64,000 nt of DNA from a virus. The DNA is taken from positions 1 through 64,000 of the IMG/VR virus record IMGVR_UViG_3300023181_000002; one strand, 5' to 3'. The notes below the pieces were generated by a model. That model was not told the origin of the DNA and did no database searches. It worked only from the letters and a program-made list of their open reading frames with translations. Below are positions 38,220-47,041 of this stretch, in pieces. The position numbers and the translations under genes are program-made. Each line of letters opens with the position of its first letter. Positions within the stretch are counted from its first letter, which is position 1.

Positions 38220-38264
38220 GGTTGTAGTTTTTTCTTAAAACGCATTTCCATGGGCGAAAGTTCT

Positions 38265-39551
38265 TTAATATATACTTTCCTGACCGTAACTCCATGCACT
38301 TGAACCTCCACCAGAGGTAACCCCTCTCAAGCGTACATAATATCCAGCGGGTACTTCGCATTGAAGGTTAAATAAATTACTCTCGTTAAGTCCGACGGAA
38401 ATCGAAACAGCCAATGTTTTTGTACTGCCTGCGCCATTGATCGTGATCCATGTTGAATTATTCGCGCTGATCTCCAAGAATACCTGAGCGCTACTGTTAA
38501 GATTTAACAGAGATAAAGCTGTTGTACATGTCACCGTATAAGACACCCTGGCAGGACGCGTCGTTGAAATCTGAAATGAAGTACCTATTGTCCTCGCTGG
38601 AGCATTATTAAAAGTAACCGCGCTTGAAGAGGCAGAGATTACACCTGCCGTTATATCAACACCCGTCCCGGCAGTATAATTTACCGGCGTAGGCACGTTT
38701 AAAGCGCCAGTGGTTGAATTGTACGTTGAAACGCCCGATCCTGTCGTAGTGAGCGAAATAGACCCTCTTGCTCGGGTGTTGGTGTAATATTGATTTGTCG
38801 TGCCTTCTGACAATCCGTCTGTAGTCTTGGCGGCGAAGGCTGTATTGAATCGAGCCGCTGTATAATATAGATTTACTCCTTCAGATAAGTCTGCCGTAGA
38901 TTTTCCTGAAAAAGCGGTATTAAACCGCGCAGTAGTCCAATAAAGATTACTACCTTCCGAAAGACCTCCTGTATTTTTCGCAGCAAATTTTGAATCGAAA
39001 AGTGGGTCAGATTCTGACGAGATGAACGCGCTGGGGTTGGTACTTGGATAAGGAACGAACCCTAAAGCGAGTGCTATCTGCCCGGAATTTATTGAGGTCA
39101 AATAGTTAGCAGGATTAGTTGATAAAGGATACGCATCTACAATCCCATAGCCAGATAAAGTCGTTGGCCTGCCTGTTAACGAAGTAAAGCTTTGCGCTGG
39201 TACACTCGTCAAGAATCCTAAAGGATTGGAAGTTCCATTATAAGGAGTGTATCCTATAGCTGAAATTATCTGAGCATTTGTCGGCACATAGCTTATGGGT
39301 TTATACAAAGGCGCTGTAAATAAAGAAACACTATCTTTTAAGTGTCGTATCTGTTTCGTGTTAAAGCGTAAAGAAGAGGTGCGAGCGACCCATGTCCTAT
39401 TCATAGAGCCGGCAACCGTATCTACCCACATGATATTTGGAGCGGCGGTATCGGCAGGAATTGCCTGACTGGCAATTAATCTACTGGCAACCTGACCCCA
39501 AGAAACAAAAGAACATAGGCAAATAAAAAATATACTAACAAAACGTTTCAT
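38265..39551 (-). CDS. Fibre-like repeat protein with N-terminal signal peptide
   Basis: 428 residues. MKRFVSIFFICLCSFVSWGQ is a classic Sec signal peptide, odd for a tail fibre. The centre carries three copies of a fibre repeat (GLSEGSNLYWTTARFNTAFSG, DLSEGVNLYYTAARFNTAF, GLSEGTTNQYYTNTRARG) found in phage tail fibres, preceded by IGYTPYNGTSNPLGFLTS-type linkers; the C-terminal 110 residues are a beta-rich, possibly binding domain. Perhaps a fibre gene derived from a host secreted protein, or a protein exported and attached to phage or cell from outside. Confidence 0.7.
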   Translation of the reverse strand: MKRFVSIFFICLCSFVSWGQVASRLIASQAIPADTAAPNIMWVDTVAGSMNRTWVARTSSLRFNTKQIRHLKDSVSLFTAPLYKPISYVPTNAQIISAIGYTPYNGTSNPLGFLTSVPAQSFTSLTGRPTTLSGYGIVDAYPLSTNPANYLTSINSGQIALALGFVPYPSTNPSAFISSESDPLFDSKFAAKNTGGLSEGSNLYWTTARFNTAFSGKSTADLSEGVNLYYTAARFNTAFAAKTTDGLSEGTTNQYYTNTRARGSISLTTTGSGVSTYNSTTGALNVPTPVNYTAGTGVDITAGVISASSSAVTFNNAPARTIGTSFQISTTRPARVSYTVTCTTALSLLNLNSSAQVFLEISANNSTWITINGAGSTKTLAVSISVGLNESNLFNLQCEVPAGYYVRLRGVTSGGGSSAWSYGQESIY

Positions 39552-39615
39552 TTTAAAGAATCTGATTAGGTTTAATAATTTAAAGTCCTAAATCAGTGGG
39601 TTGGGCATCAATATA

Positions 39616-40119
39616 CTACTGCAAAGAAGTATACTTCAAAGAATTATTATAAAAAATGTACCGCTCACCAGGAGCAAGTGAAATTGTATTGACTATAGTA
39701 CCTGAATCATCTATATCCATCGATCCGGCAGTTGTATTCACTGTAAGGTTTCCTGTTCCTTGGTTGATCAAGGTTAAACGATATCCAGAGAATACTCCCA
39801 AAGGAGGTAATGTCCAAACAGCAGTTGTCCCTGTAAAAGTATAATATGAAGTATAGGAGTTTATCTGAAGTGTTGCCGCAGAAGAAACAATGTTTATAGC
39901 AGACATCTTTCTAACCCATCTTCCAGTAGGCTGACCCGTGACTTGTATTACATTGAAGCCATCAGGAGTCGCTGTATTGGAAGCTCTAAACATGTAGATA
40001 TCTCCAAATCCATCGTTTATAGAGTCTTTTCCGTTGACAGTTACGGCTATACCATCAGATCCTGCCTGAGAACTTAGGTCAGAAATTAACGCGAAAGAAG
40101 TTGGTCCTAATTGTCCCAT
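39616..40119 (-). CDS. Small tail-fibre-associated beta protein
   Basis: 167 residues from ATG 40119 (MGQLGPTSFALISDL); a GTG at 40152 is less likely. Beta-rich, with VNTTAGSMDIDDSGTIVNTISLAPGERYIFY near the end, a pattern seen in fibre head or particle-binding domains. Lies between fibre and tailspike genes. Confidence 0.6.
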   Translation of the reverse strand: MGQLGPTSFALISDLSSQAGSDGIAVTVNGKDSINDGFGDIYMFRASNTATPDGFNVIQVTGQPTGRWVRKMSAINIVSSAATLQINSYTSYYTFTGTTAVWTLPPLGVFSGYRLTLINQGTGNLTVNTTAGSMDIDDSGTIVNTISLAPGERYIFYNNSLKYTSLQ

Positions 40120-40200
40120 TGTTAATAAAAATAAAGTTTGAATTATATACACTTAAAGTAACATACATAATTCAAACTTTTATAAAAACTTATTTAACGG

Positions 40201-42486
40201 TTATTTTTTATAAGAAATATTGTAACTCAAATTGTTTGTGCCAGATGCGGGAGCTACTGCATAGGTTAAAATGAAATTCGTCGCGTCTGCGGTTATTAAG
40301 GGGTTTACATTGGAAGCGACATTATTTGCAATAAGCGAAACTATGACAGGTACGTAAGAAAGTCCATGAGCAATATTAATAGTCGTTGCAGCTCCTGTTC
40401 CAGATGCTGTTTTTACCTGCGTTATAATGGCCGATGGATTGGACACTAAAGGCACTCCGATCCATGTATTTGTACCTATACAAAAATAAATTCCATCTAC
40501 TGTAAATTTTATTTCACCAGTAGTACCCGTATCTGTAGCAGAGCTAGGTGTTACATTTGGCGCGTTTAATCTGTATTGATTCTGATATAAGCGACCAGAT
40601 GAATCTACGTAAATTAAATTTGTATTCCCGGTTGCTTGTATAGCAAATCCGTTGGAAGTTCCCGCTCCAGTACCTTGAATTCTTAATCTAGGGATATCTG
40701 AAAAATAATCCAAGGCAAAACTAGCTGCTGAGTTATTTGCATTTACTACAGTTTTAGTTGAATTATATGGAATAGTTTTTATTTCTTTAGTAGTATTATC
40801 ATAAACAACAAAAGCGTCGGTAGTAGCACCAGCAATTAATGAATTAACTATTAATTTATTAACAGTTAATTTCCCAGAACTATCCACTAAAAGCATATTT
40901 GCATTTGCTACCGTTTGTATAGCAAAACTTGCTGAACTATTTTGAAGTCTAATTCTAGCAATTCCACTAAGCCAATTCATTATAAATGATTCGTTGACAT
41001 TTAATGGGTTTATATTTTCATACAGGTTGCGAACATTGGTAGATGTTAATTCGACTCCAGTAGTTACTTGATTTGTAATTGCTACATTGTAATATATATT
41101 ACTACAAGAATCAAAATACCTATCAGCATATTGAGAAGGAGCTGAAACGCTATAGTTAGAAGCCTGCCCCGTAATAAGTGTATCTTTTGCTCTGTAGGCT
41201 TTAAATCCATAGCTATTGCTCAATGTGAACGCACCACCTGTGATAGTGGTAACACCCGCACGCGAGTTAGCATTATTGCCGTCTGAAAGTACTCCTATAA
41301 GTTCATTTTGTTCTGAATTTGATAAAAAGAAACCATGATAATAATTATCCTGACATTCCACTCCTACAATTATACACCTATTGCTACTTTCTAAGTGAAC
41401 ACCAGAATAATTAACATCAAGCCCTGACTTCCCGTTAGATATTATTTTACCTCCAATTATTCTAGTGTTTGCGCCTCCAAAATTATAAAATCCATCAAAT
41501 CCACAATTGGATATGTCATTATTATAAAAAGCGTTATCAGTAGTAGAGTTGTAAATTCCATACTCATCACAAAATTGAATATAATTATTTCGAACTGTAA
41601 ATATCCAAGCAACAGCTTCTGCTCTTATGCCTGATTTTTTAAAGTCAGTAATAAAAAGATTATCTATAGCAGATGCGGTACTCTTAGCGCCGTCATTATC
41701 TATATCTGCTGCTATAAGGATTGCATTACCTATTGCTCCATTCGACTTATTACCTTCCAGTCGTAAGTTATATAAGCCACCTCTTGCATAGTTATAAAGT
41801 TTAAACAAATCTCCTGTATAGTTAGCTTTTAACCTAAATACAGACTTCTCTTTACTTTCTCCAATCAATGTGATACCTTTTCTTACGGTTATCGTTTCGG
41901 AGATATATGTTCCTATAGGAACTTTTATACTACCTCCAAGTAGGGTGTTGGGATAATATAGCGCTTTTTGAATGCCTATTGTATCATCTTGTGTCCCATC
42001 TCCCACCGTAAACCACTTTAAGTTGGCAGCTTGCTGGTTTGAGGCTACATTTCCCGCTCCAGTAAATAGTAGCTGATTACCCTCGTCTATAGGAGATAAA
42101 ATAGTTAATACAACTGAAGATGATATATTTAAAGTAGACCCAGGAAGCCAATTTAGTTTAATATTGGATGGTATTGATATATTTGATGTGATCGCTAGTG
42201 TCTTGTCAATTAAAATAGTTGCAGGCGAATTTCCAAAATCATTTATCAACTTCTGGAAATTAGCCTGATTAACAGTTGTCAATCTACTTACCGGCCAAGG
42301 TCCTGCGGCATTCCACTTGAAATATTTATTAGGACCCGTTATTGTAACATCTCTATTGTATAAACCCCCACAAAGCGCATCCGTCATAGGAGACCCATCT
42401 CGCCAAGTTGTAACAATGGTAGGTGCTAAATATTCACCGGTAATCGGGTGTAATTTATTAGGAAGTAAATTTGGTACCGTAGCCAT
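40201..42486 (-). CDS. Tailspike, pectate-lyase-like beta-helix (depolymerase)
   Basis: 761 residues. VGDGTQDDTIGIQKAL (about 170-185) is the pectate lyase 3 signature, followed by right-handed beta-helix rungs (IDNLFITDFKKSGIRAEA...NYIQFCDEYGIYNSTTDNAFYNNDISNCGFDGFYN). The N-terminus is a virion-attachment domain and the C-terminal 250 residues hold repeats of (I/L)RLQN.S.ASFAIQ and a terminal beta domain. Predicted to bind and cleave surface polysaccharide. Confidence 0.85.
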   Translation of the reverse strand: MATVPNLLPNKLHPITGEYLAPTIVTTWRDGSPMTDALCGGLYNRDVTITGPNKYFKWNAAGPWPVSRLTTVNQANFQKLINDFGNSPATILIDKTLAITSNISIPSNIKLNWLPGSTLNISSSVVLTILSPIDEGNQLLFTGAGNVASNQQAANLKWFTVGDGTQDDTIGIQKALYYPNTLLGGSIKVPIGTYISETITVRKGITLIGESKEKSVFRLKANYTGDLFKLYNYARGGLYNLRLEGNKSNGAIGNAILIAADIDNDGAKSTASAIDNLFITDFKKSGIRAEAVAWIFTVRNNYIQFCDEYGIYNSTTDNAFYNNDISNCGFDGFYNFGGANTRIIGGKIISNGKSGLDVNYSGVHLESSNRCIIVGVECQDNYYHGFFLSNSEQNELIGVLSDGNNANSRAGVTTITGGAFTLSNSYGFKAYRAKDTLITGQASNYSVSAPSQYADRYFDSCSNIYYNVAITNQVTTGVELTSTNVRNLYENINPLNVNESFIMNWLSGIARIRLQNSSASFAIQTVANANMLLVDSSGKLTVNKLIVNSLIAGATTDAFVVYDNTTKEIKTIPYNSTKTVVNANNSAASFALDYFSDIPRLRIQGTGAGTSNGFAIQATGNTNLIYVDSSGRLYQNQYRLNAPNVTPSSATDTGTTGEIKFTVDGIYFCIGTNTWIGVPLVSNPSAIITQVKTASGTGAATTINIAHGLSYVPVIVSLIANNVASNVNPLITADATNFILTYAVAPASGTNNLSYNISYKK

Positions 42487-42488
42487 AA

Positions 42489-42710
42489 TTAAAAATCAGC
42501 GTTATTATTGTAAACAGATGCATCTCCTGAAGGTCCTTGCGGTCCAATCAGACTCATTAACCATTCTTCTTCAGTTCCTTGGAAGCCATTATCGACAGCT
42601 ACTTGATAAGCAGATTCCCCATTAAGTTCACCTGACTCTACTTTATTCTCAATAGTACAAACTTTACAGTTCACCTTTCGGAGTCCATCTTCCAAGTCCC
42701 AATTAGCCAT
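42489..42710 (-). CDS. Small collagen-like/attachment protein, 73 aa
   Basis: GESAYQVAVDNGFQGTEEEWLMSLIGPQGPSG is the SAYxxAVxxGFxGTExEWLxSL motif that precedes collagen-like trimerisation in phage fibres, here with a minimal GPQGPSG. Probably a tail appendage adaptor for the adjacent tailspike. Confidence 0.75.
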   Translation of the reverse strand: MANWDLEDGLRKVNCKVCTIENKVESGELNGESAYQVAVDNGFQGTEEEWLMSLIGPQGPSGDASVYNNNADF

Positions 42711-42716
42711 AGTTTT

Positions 42717-43367
42717 TTATGATAATAATTTTTCAATTTTCTTATAATAAAATGTTACGTCTCCAAGCCCTATTAACCCACCGTTAATCTTCTTACGAGC
42801 TGCTCCAATATCTTTCCTGTCGGAGGGAACATTTAAAGCGTTTATCTTCCAGAACCATGCTGCTGTTTCAATGCCCACTTCAGGAAGAAGAACTTTTTCC
42901 GGATGCTGTGTAATGTTGTATTTATTATTGGTGTCGTGATCAAACTGAAAATAATTATCATGGAAAGTTAACATCATTGGACCCTTGCCTGAGTACTTCC
43001 ATCCATCACCTGACTCAATATTTCCATTTCCATACCTATTGGCATAAACTGTATTTGATATCAGCTCAGGATTCCTGGCAATATTTTTCGCCAACTCATT
43101 CGGCACTTTAACCTTTGCCTGTGGATTTATAGAAAACCTGTTGGGCCAAGTATCCGCTAACCCCTGTGCACTGTAATTTAAATTCTCCTGAAAGCGTGTG
43201 AACCCTTGACATTCATGCCCAACCTGCGCAAGAAACATCGTAGCGCGTGCATTGGAATTTATATCAGCATACGCAAAAGCATCTTCCCAAAAAGGATCAA
43301 ACTCAGCGATCCTGCTTTTAGGGAATACCTGTTTGGAGACTGATATAAATTTTGCCAGATCAAGCAT
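42717..43367 (-). CDS. GH19 endolysin (chitinase/lysozyme-like)
   Basis: 216 residues. FLAQVGHECQGFTRFQENLNYSAQGL (Glu52 and Glu61) and YANRYGNGNIESGDGWKYSGKGPMMLT are glycoside hydrolase 19 motifs, with catalytic Glu pair retained. Cleaves peptidoglycan. No signal peptide, so release needs a holin; the adjacent membrane proteins are candidates. Confidence 0.9.
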   Translation of the reverse strand: MLDLAKFISVSKQVFPKSRIAEFDPFWEDAFAYADINSNARATMFLAQVGHECQGFTRFQENLNYSAQGLADTWPNRFSINPQAKVKVPNELAKNIARNPELISNTVYANRYGNGNIESGDGWKYSGKGPMMLTFHDNYFQFDHDTNNKYNITQHPEKVLLPEVGIETAAWFWKINALNVPSDRKDIGAARKKINGGLIGLGDVTFYYKKIEKLLS

Positions 43368-43855
43368 TATTTCTTACGTTTTCTAAAGAATACCTTATCA
43401 AAAAATGTACGCTTGGTTTCAGGCACTATAAGACTGTCCAGTGTTTTAGGTTTGATATCCACAGGTAATACAGCATCCTTTTTACGGGGTGCCACTACAA
43501 AGGTCATCGGTATCTTCTGAGTCTTGTAAACGGCCACTTTTAAAGTTTGATCCGCAAGTCTTTTAACAGCGATATGTTTATCCTTATTAATCAAAAGATC
43601 CTGCGTAAGCTGCTTGCTTTCTTCGGTTATCGCTTCGGTTTCTGCAACGATAACCTTTGTCTTCTCAGTCTCACTACGAAGGCTATCTTGTGCACGCACA
43701 AGTCTCATGCTGTCTACATTAGCAATCACTTTCGCCTTGCTAAGCTCAGCCGCTTTGGGAGCTTGCTGCGAAAAGCTATTCTGACTTTTGTCGTTGAATG
43801 CGACAAGTAGAACTGCTGACGATAAAAGTATGATTACATGTTTCATTTTGGTCAT
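43367..43855 (-). CDS. Exported coiled-coil protein, lysis-cassette candidate
   Basis: 162 residues. MTKMKHVIILLSSAVLLVAF is a signal peptide or anchor without lipobox Cys; residues 35-100 are coiled coil; the C-terminus is basic (FFDKVFFRKRKK). Next to the endolysin, a spanin-like role is possible. Overlaps the endolysin start by 1 nt. Confidence 0.55.
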   Translation of the reverse strand: MTKMKHVIILLSSAVLLVAFNDKSQNSFSQQAPKAAELSKAKVIANVDSMRLVRAQDSLRSETEKTKVIVAETEAITEESKQLTQDLLINKDKHIAVKRLADQTLKVAVYKTQKIPMTFVVAPRKKDAVLPVDIKPKTLDSLIVPETKRTFFDKVFFRKRKK

Positions 43856-43859
43856 TATT

Positions 43860-44261
43860 TCAATCGGTTATAACCGTTTTGATCTGCTGTATGGTATTCT
43901 TCGTACTTTCAGTTGTCTGACGGTTTTGCAAATTAATCTGCTGTTGCCTTGCATTTTCTTCGCGTTGCTTATCATTAATCTCAACTTGTTTTTGATTTAA
44001 CGCTTTCTGTTCTTCGTAGAGTTTTTGCACCATGTCATATTTCTCACGGCCACAGTTTACTTCAGCATATCTAAGTTTAACCTCTAAAGAATCAAGCTTG
44101 TCATCTTTCTTCTCAAGTTTGGCTTCGTATTCTGTTCGCACTTTATTTGTTTCAATATACTGATAGGGAACTAAACCTGATAATGTAATAATTATACCAA
44201 AGCATCCCATCACTAATCTCCTGGTATCATCAGGAAGTCCGTTCCACCAATTAAGGTCCAT
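43860..44261 (-). CDS. Membrane-anchored coiled-coil protein (spanin/holin candidate)
   Basis: 133 residues. A transmembrane helix at about 17-33 (VMGCFGIIITLSGLVPY) and a Gln/Asn/Lys/Glu coiled coil (40-130). This i-spanin-like layout (N-terminal anchor, periplasmic coil) and position in the cassette suggest a lysis role. Confidence 0.55.
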   Translation of the reverse strand: MDLNWWNGLPDDTRRLVMGCFGIIITLSGLVPYQYIETNKVRTEYEAKLEKKDDKLDSLEVKLRYAEVNCGREKYDMVQKLYEEQKALNQKQVEINDKQREENARQQQINLQNRQTTESTKNTIQQIKTVITD

Positions 44262-44285
44262 GTCTTCATGTTAACGTTGCGTGAG

Positions 44286-44633
44286 TTATTTCTTTATTAG
44301 GAGTGCGAGCGTTGCCGTGAGTATTATTCCTGCGGTGGTTCCGGTTAAAAAATATACTACTTTATTGCCTTCTTTTTTATCGTGTACAATCTTATCAACA
44401 TAAACAACTTTTGGGGCCTTTTCTATCCCTGAATTGACCGTATTTTGTATACCTTTTAACGCGTACGTTCGGAAGAAAAAATTATATTGAGCTTCAGAAA
44501 TAGAAACCCCTGTCTCGAAAGGGAAAGGTTGCCCTAAGGTTTGATAAATAATCTCCTTTTTAACGCCAGTACTATCCTGAGAGAATACCCATAAAGGGGT
44601 CAATATAAAAATCAATGTCAGTATAGCTCTCAT
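44286..44633 (-). CDS. Exported protein with C-terminal membrane helix
   Basis: 115 residues. Signal peptide (RAILTLIFILTPLWVFSQ) and a C-terminal helix (VVYFLTGTTAGIILTATLALLI). Overlaps the next gene by 4 nt. Possible envelope or lysis protein. Confidence 0.55.
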   Translation of the reverse strand: MRAILTLIFILTPLWVFSQDSTGVKKEIIYQTLGQPFPFETGVSISEAQYNFFFRTYALKGIQNTVNSGIEKAPKVVYVDKIVHDKKEGNKVVYFLTGTTAGIILTATLALLIKK

Positions 44634-44980
44634 TTCTTTGGTGGTTTCAAGGTGTTTATATCAGGGAATTCTTCTAACAAGTTTGGGTTATTCTTTTTGT
44701 CATACGCTTTAAAAGCTTTCAATTGAACAGAGGCGTCTCTCAACTTCGATAGGTAAAAAGCCGTGTCAGAACGTAATTGATAAACATCTCTTCCCCTTGC
44801 CGTAGTATCCTTTTGGAATTCTGTAATCTGAATCTCCAAAAAAGTTATCTGCTTCTTCTTATTCTGGTAAGAGACGATAAACCCGATCAATATCCCACCT
44901 AAAACAATAGCAATAATCAAGCCGGGATTCTTTTTGATAAATCCCCATATTTTCGATAATATTAAAATGAATGCTGTCAT
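44630..44980 (-). CDS. Membrane-anchored protein, 116 aa
   Basis: Residues 19-42 (PGLIIAIVLGGILIGFIVSY) form a transmembrane helix followed by a helical domain, a layout like holin/spanin components. ATGA overlap with the tailspike upstream. Not recognised. Confidence 0.55.
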   Translation of the reverse strand: MTAFILILSKIWGFIKKNPGLIIAIVLGGILIGFIVSYQNKKKQITFLEIQITEFQKDTTARGRDVYQLRSDTAFYLSKLRDASVQLKAFKAYDKKNNPNLLEEFPDINTLKPPKK

Positions 44981-47016
44981 AATGCAGTTATGATTACGTC
45001 ATCAATATATAATGTCCCAACACCCCAGCCATACATATCTATATACAGGCAAATATGAGTATCTGCCGATGTTGTCTTCTGGCTGATATAGATAACCTCT
45101 CCCTTTTGCCACTGTGTAGTAGGTGTAAATGGAGCACTGTAGTCTACACCTCCATTAGAAATAAGAAATAAATTATCCCCTTTGGTTATAATCTTTCCCG
45201 ATTGCAATCCCCCCAGGAACATACCGGAACTGCTGCCTAATTGTTTATATGCGAAAGAAACTTTATACAAAGTGTCCGGTTTGCACTTAACACCGATATC
45301 CACACGGGCAGCGCTATTTAAAACACCCGTCTTTGCTATTTTTAACGACCTCAACCCTCCGGTATAAGAAGTCTCAAGTGTATCACTAAGCGTTAAATTA
45401 CCTCCGTTAAACCTGAATATAGGTGGATAGGAGACATCACGTGCGATATAAACATCATCCACAGTAAGGTCTTCATTCTCAAAAGAGCCATTAGATAATA
45501 AATTATTGAATCGGTTTGTAATAGGAGGCATATTCGTCTGCCAGTAAGACTGCATACGCGTAGTCTCAAACCTTGAAGCATTTGCATTACAGCCACCACA
45601 AAGCTCTCCTGAAGAAGTTAATAGATTATTAATAAAACAATTGTCCATTCTTATAGACCTTGTCTGTTCCGTACTGGGTTCTATGTAGAAATAGTAGTCC
45701 GGCTTAACAGTCACATCAGTGCATACAAGATTACAGTCGTTAAAATTAAGAACAGTCTGTCCATCTGTAATATCAAAAGCTCTTCCTGTATAATTTCTTC
45801 CTTCGATATGACACTTATCGAAATAGCATATCCCCGCAGAGGCAGTCACATTCTTGAGATTGTAATCTATAGAGCATCCAAAGAATCTGATATTGGCATC
45901 CTGCTGAATATCCAAAAAAAGATCAGAGTTGAAAAAAGCACAGTTTACAAAGCGGTGGTTCTCTCCGGAGTCCTCCGCACCTTCAGGGAGTGATAAATCT
46001 ATACCACACTCATATACATTCACATTATACCAACTTGTAATATAAGTTCTGTTATTTAAAGCAATGCCTACTCCGAAGTGATGAATAGAAATATCAGAGA
46101 AAGAGGCGTTCGCTAAGGCAAAAGCGGCAGCAGAATCACAGTTGATACCTGTCACACTACTCGATTTCCCTTGCCCTATCAACTCAAATCCTTCAAATTT
46201 AACTCTTGACTGCGGATAAGAAGGTTGCAATACACCCGAAATAGTGATAGCAGAACCTGAGCTTAAACTGGTAAAATCCAAAGTAGACCCTGCCCCTTTT
46301 ATAGAGTAATTGCCGTATTTTAAATTCAAACCTGTATTGATCTTGTAAGAATTCCCGCCAAGATGAACCTGCATTCTATTTGGCTCTGCATTCAGATAGA
46401 TAATCATTTTGGACCACGCAGTATAATCATTTGTAACACCATCTGCTTTAGCGCCAAACTCTTCTGGAGTTACAATATTATTTTTCCATACACGTTTTCC
46501 GAAGTTCCCGTCCTGAAATTTGAAGAATATGATATTGTCAACATCGCTATTAACAATAGGCGACCCGTTTAATTTTGTTGTAGTAATATTCGCTGTAATC
46601 TCGCTGCCAGTAAACTGAGAAATTAACCCATAATAAGTAGTGCCGCTTTTTCTGTAGTTTGAAATAACAAGCTGGGATTCACTGACAGGCTTAAAATAGG
46701 GAGCTTCGCCAAATCCCTTACGAATATATCTTTTATTATTTTTAACAAGTACATTAATGCCATCATCAGCAGAAGTGGTGTCATCGGGATCGTAAACAAA
46801 TAACCCCTGAAGCCCTTCGTCTGTTACGATAAAGGAATCCTTTACAAAAGTGTCCGCATCACGAAACTCCTGTACTGTAAGCTGCCCGTAAACAGGAGCC
46901 GTATAACCGGCTATTAAAGCCTTAAGATCATTATACAGGCAGTATAACTTATTAACTAAGCTCCAGATGGTTCCCAAAGGCGGGGTGCTGTTTTGATTTC
47001 TCGACCAAGTGCTCAT
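44977..47016 (-). CDS. Second tailspike, beta-helix with C-terminal carbohydrate-binding-like domain
   Basis: 679 residues. TPEEFGAKADGVTNDYTAW (about 190) is again the pectate lyase 3 signature, with beta-helix rungs to about 480 (FVNCAFFNSDLFLDIQQDANIRFFGCSIDYN...). From about 510 NLLSNGSFENEDLTVDDVYIARD...GLRSLKIAKT...YKVSFAYKQ resembles carbohydrate-binding modules of the CBM4/9 type. The N-terminal 100 residues are an attachment domain. Differs from the first spike, so the phage may recognise two glycans. Confidence 0.8.
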   Translation of the reverse strand: MSTWSRNQNSTPPLGTIWSLVNKLYCLYNDLKALIAGYTAPVYGQLTVQEFRDADTFVKDSFIVTDEGLQGLFVYDPDDTTSADDGINVLVKNNKRYIRKGFGEAPYFKPVSESQLVISNYRKSGTTYYGLISQFTGSEITANITTTKLNGSPIVNSDVDNIIFFKFQDGNFGKRVWKNNIVTPEEFGAKADGVTNDYTAWSKMIIYLNAEPNRMQVHLGGNSYKINTGLNLKYGNYSIKGAGSTLDFTSLSSGSAITISGVLQPSYPQSRVKFEGFELIGQGKSSSVTGINCDSAAAFALANASFSDISIHHFGVGIALNNRTYITSWYNVNVYECGIDLSLPEGAEDSGENHRFVNCAFFNSDLFLDIQQDANIRFFGCSIDYNLKNVTASAGICYFDKCHIEGRNYTGRAFDITDGQTVLNFNDCNLVCTDVTVKPDYYFYIEPSTEQTRSIRMDNCFINNLLTSSGELCGGCNANASRFETTRMQSYWQTNMPPITNRFNNLLSNGSFENEDLTVDDVYIARDVSYPPIFRFNGGNLTLSDTLETSYTGGLRSLKIAKTGVLNSAARVDIGVKCKPDTLYKVSFAYKQLGSSSGMFLGGLQSGKIITKGDNLFLISNGGVDYSAPFTPTTQWQKGEVIYISQKTTSADTHICLYIDMYGWGVGTLYIDDVIITAL

Positions 47017-47041
47017 TTACATTCTTTTTAAAAGTTTTTTA

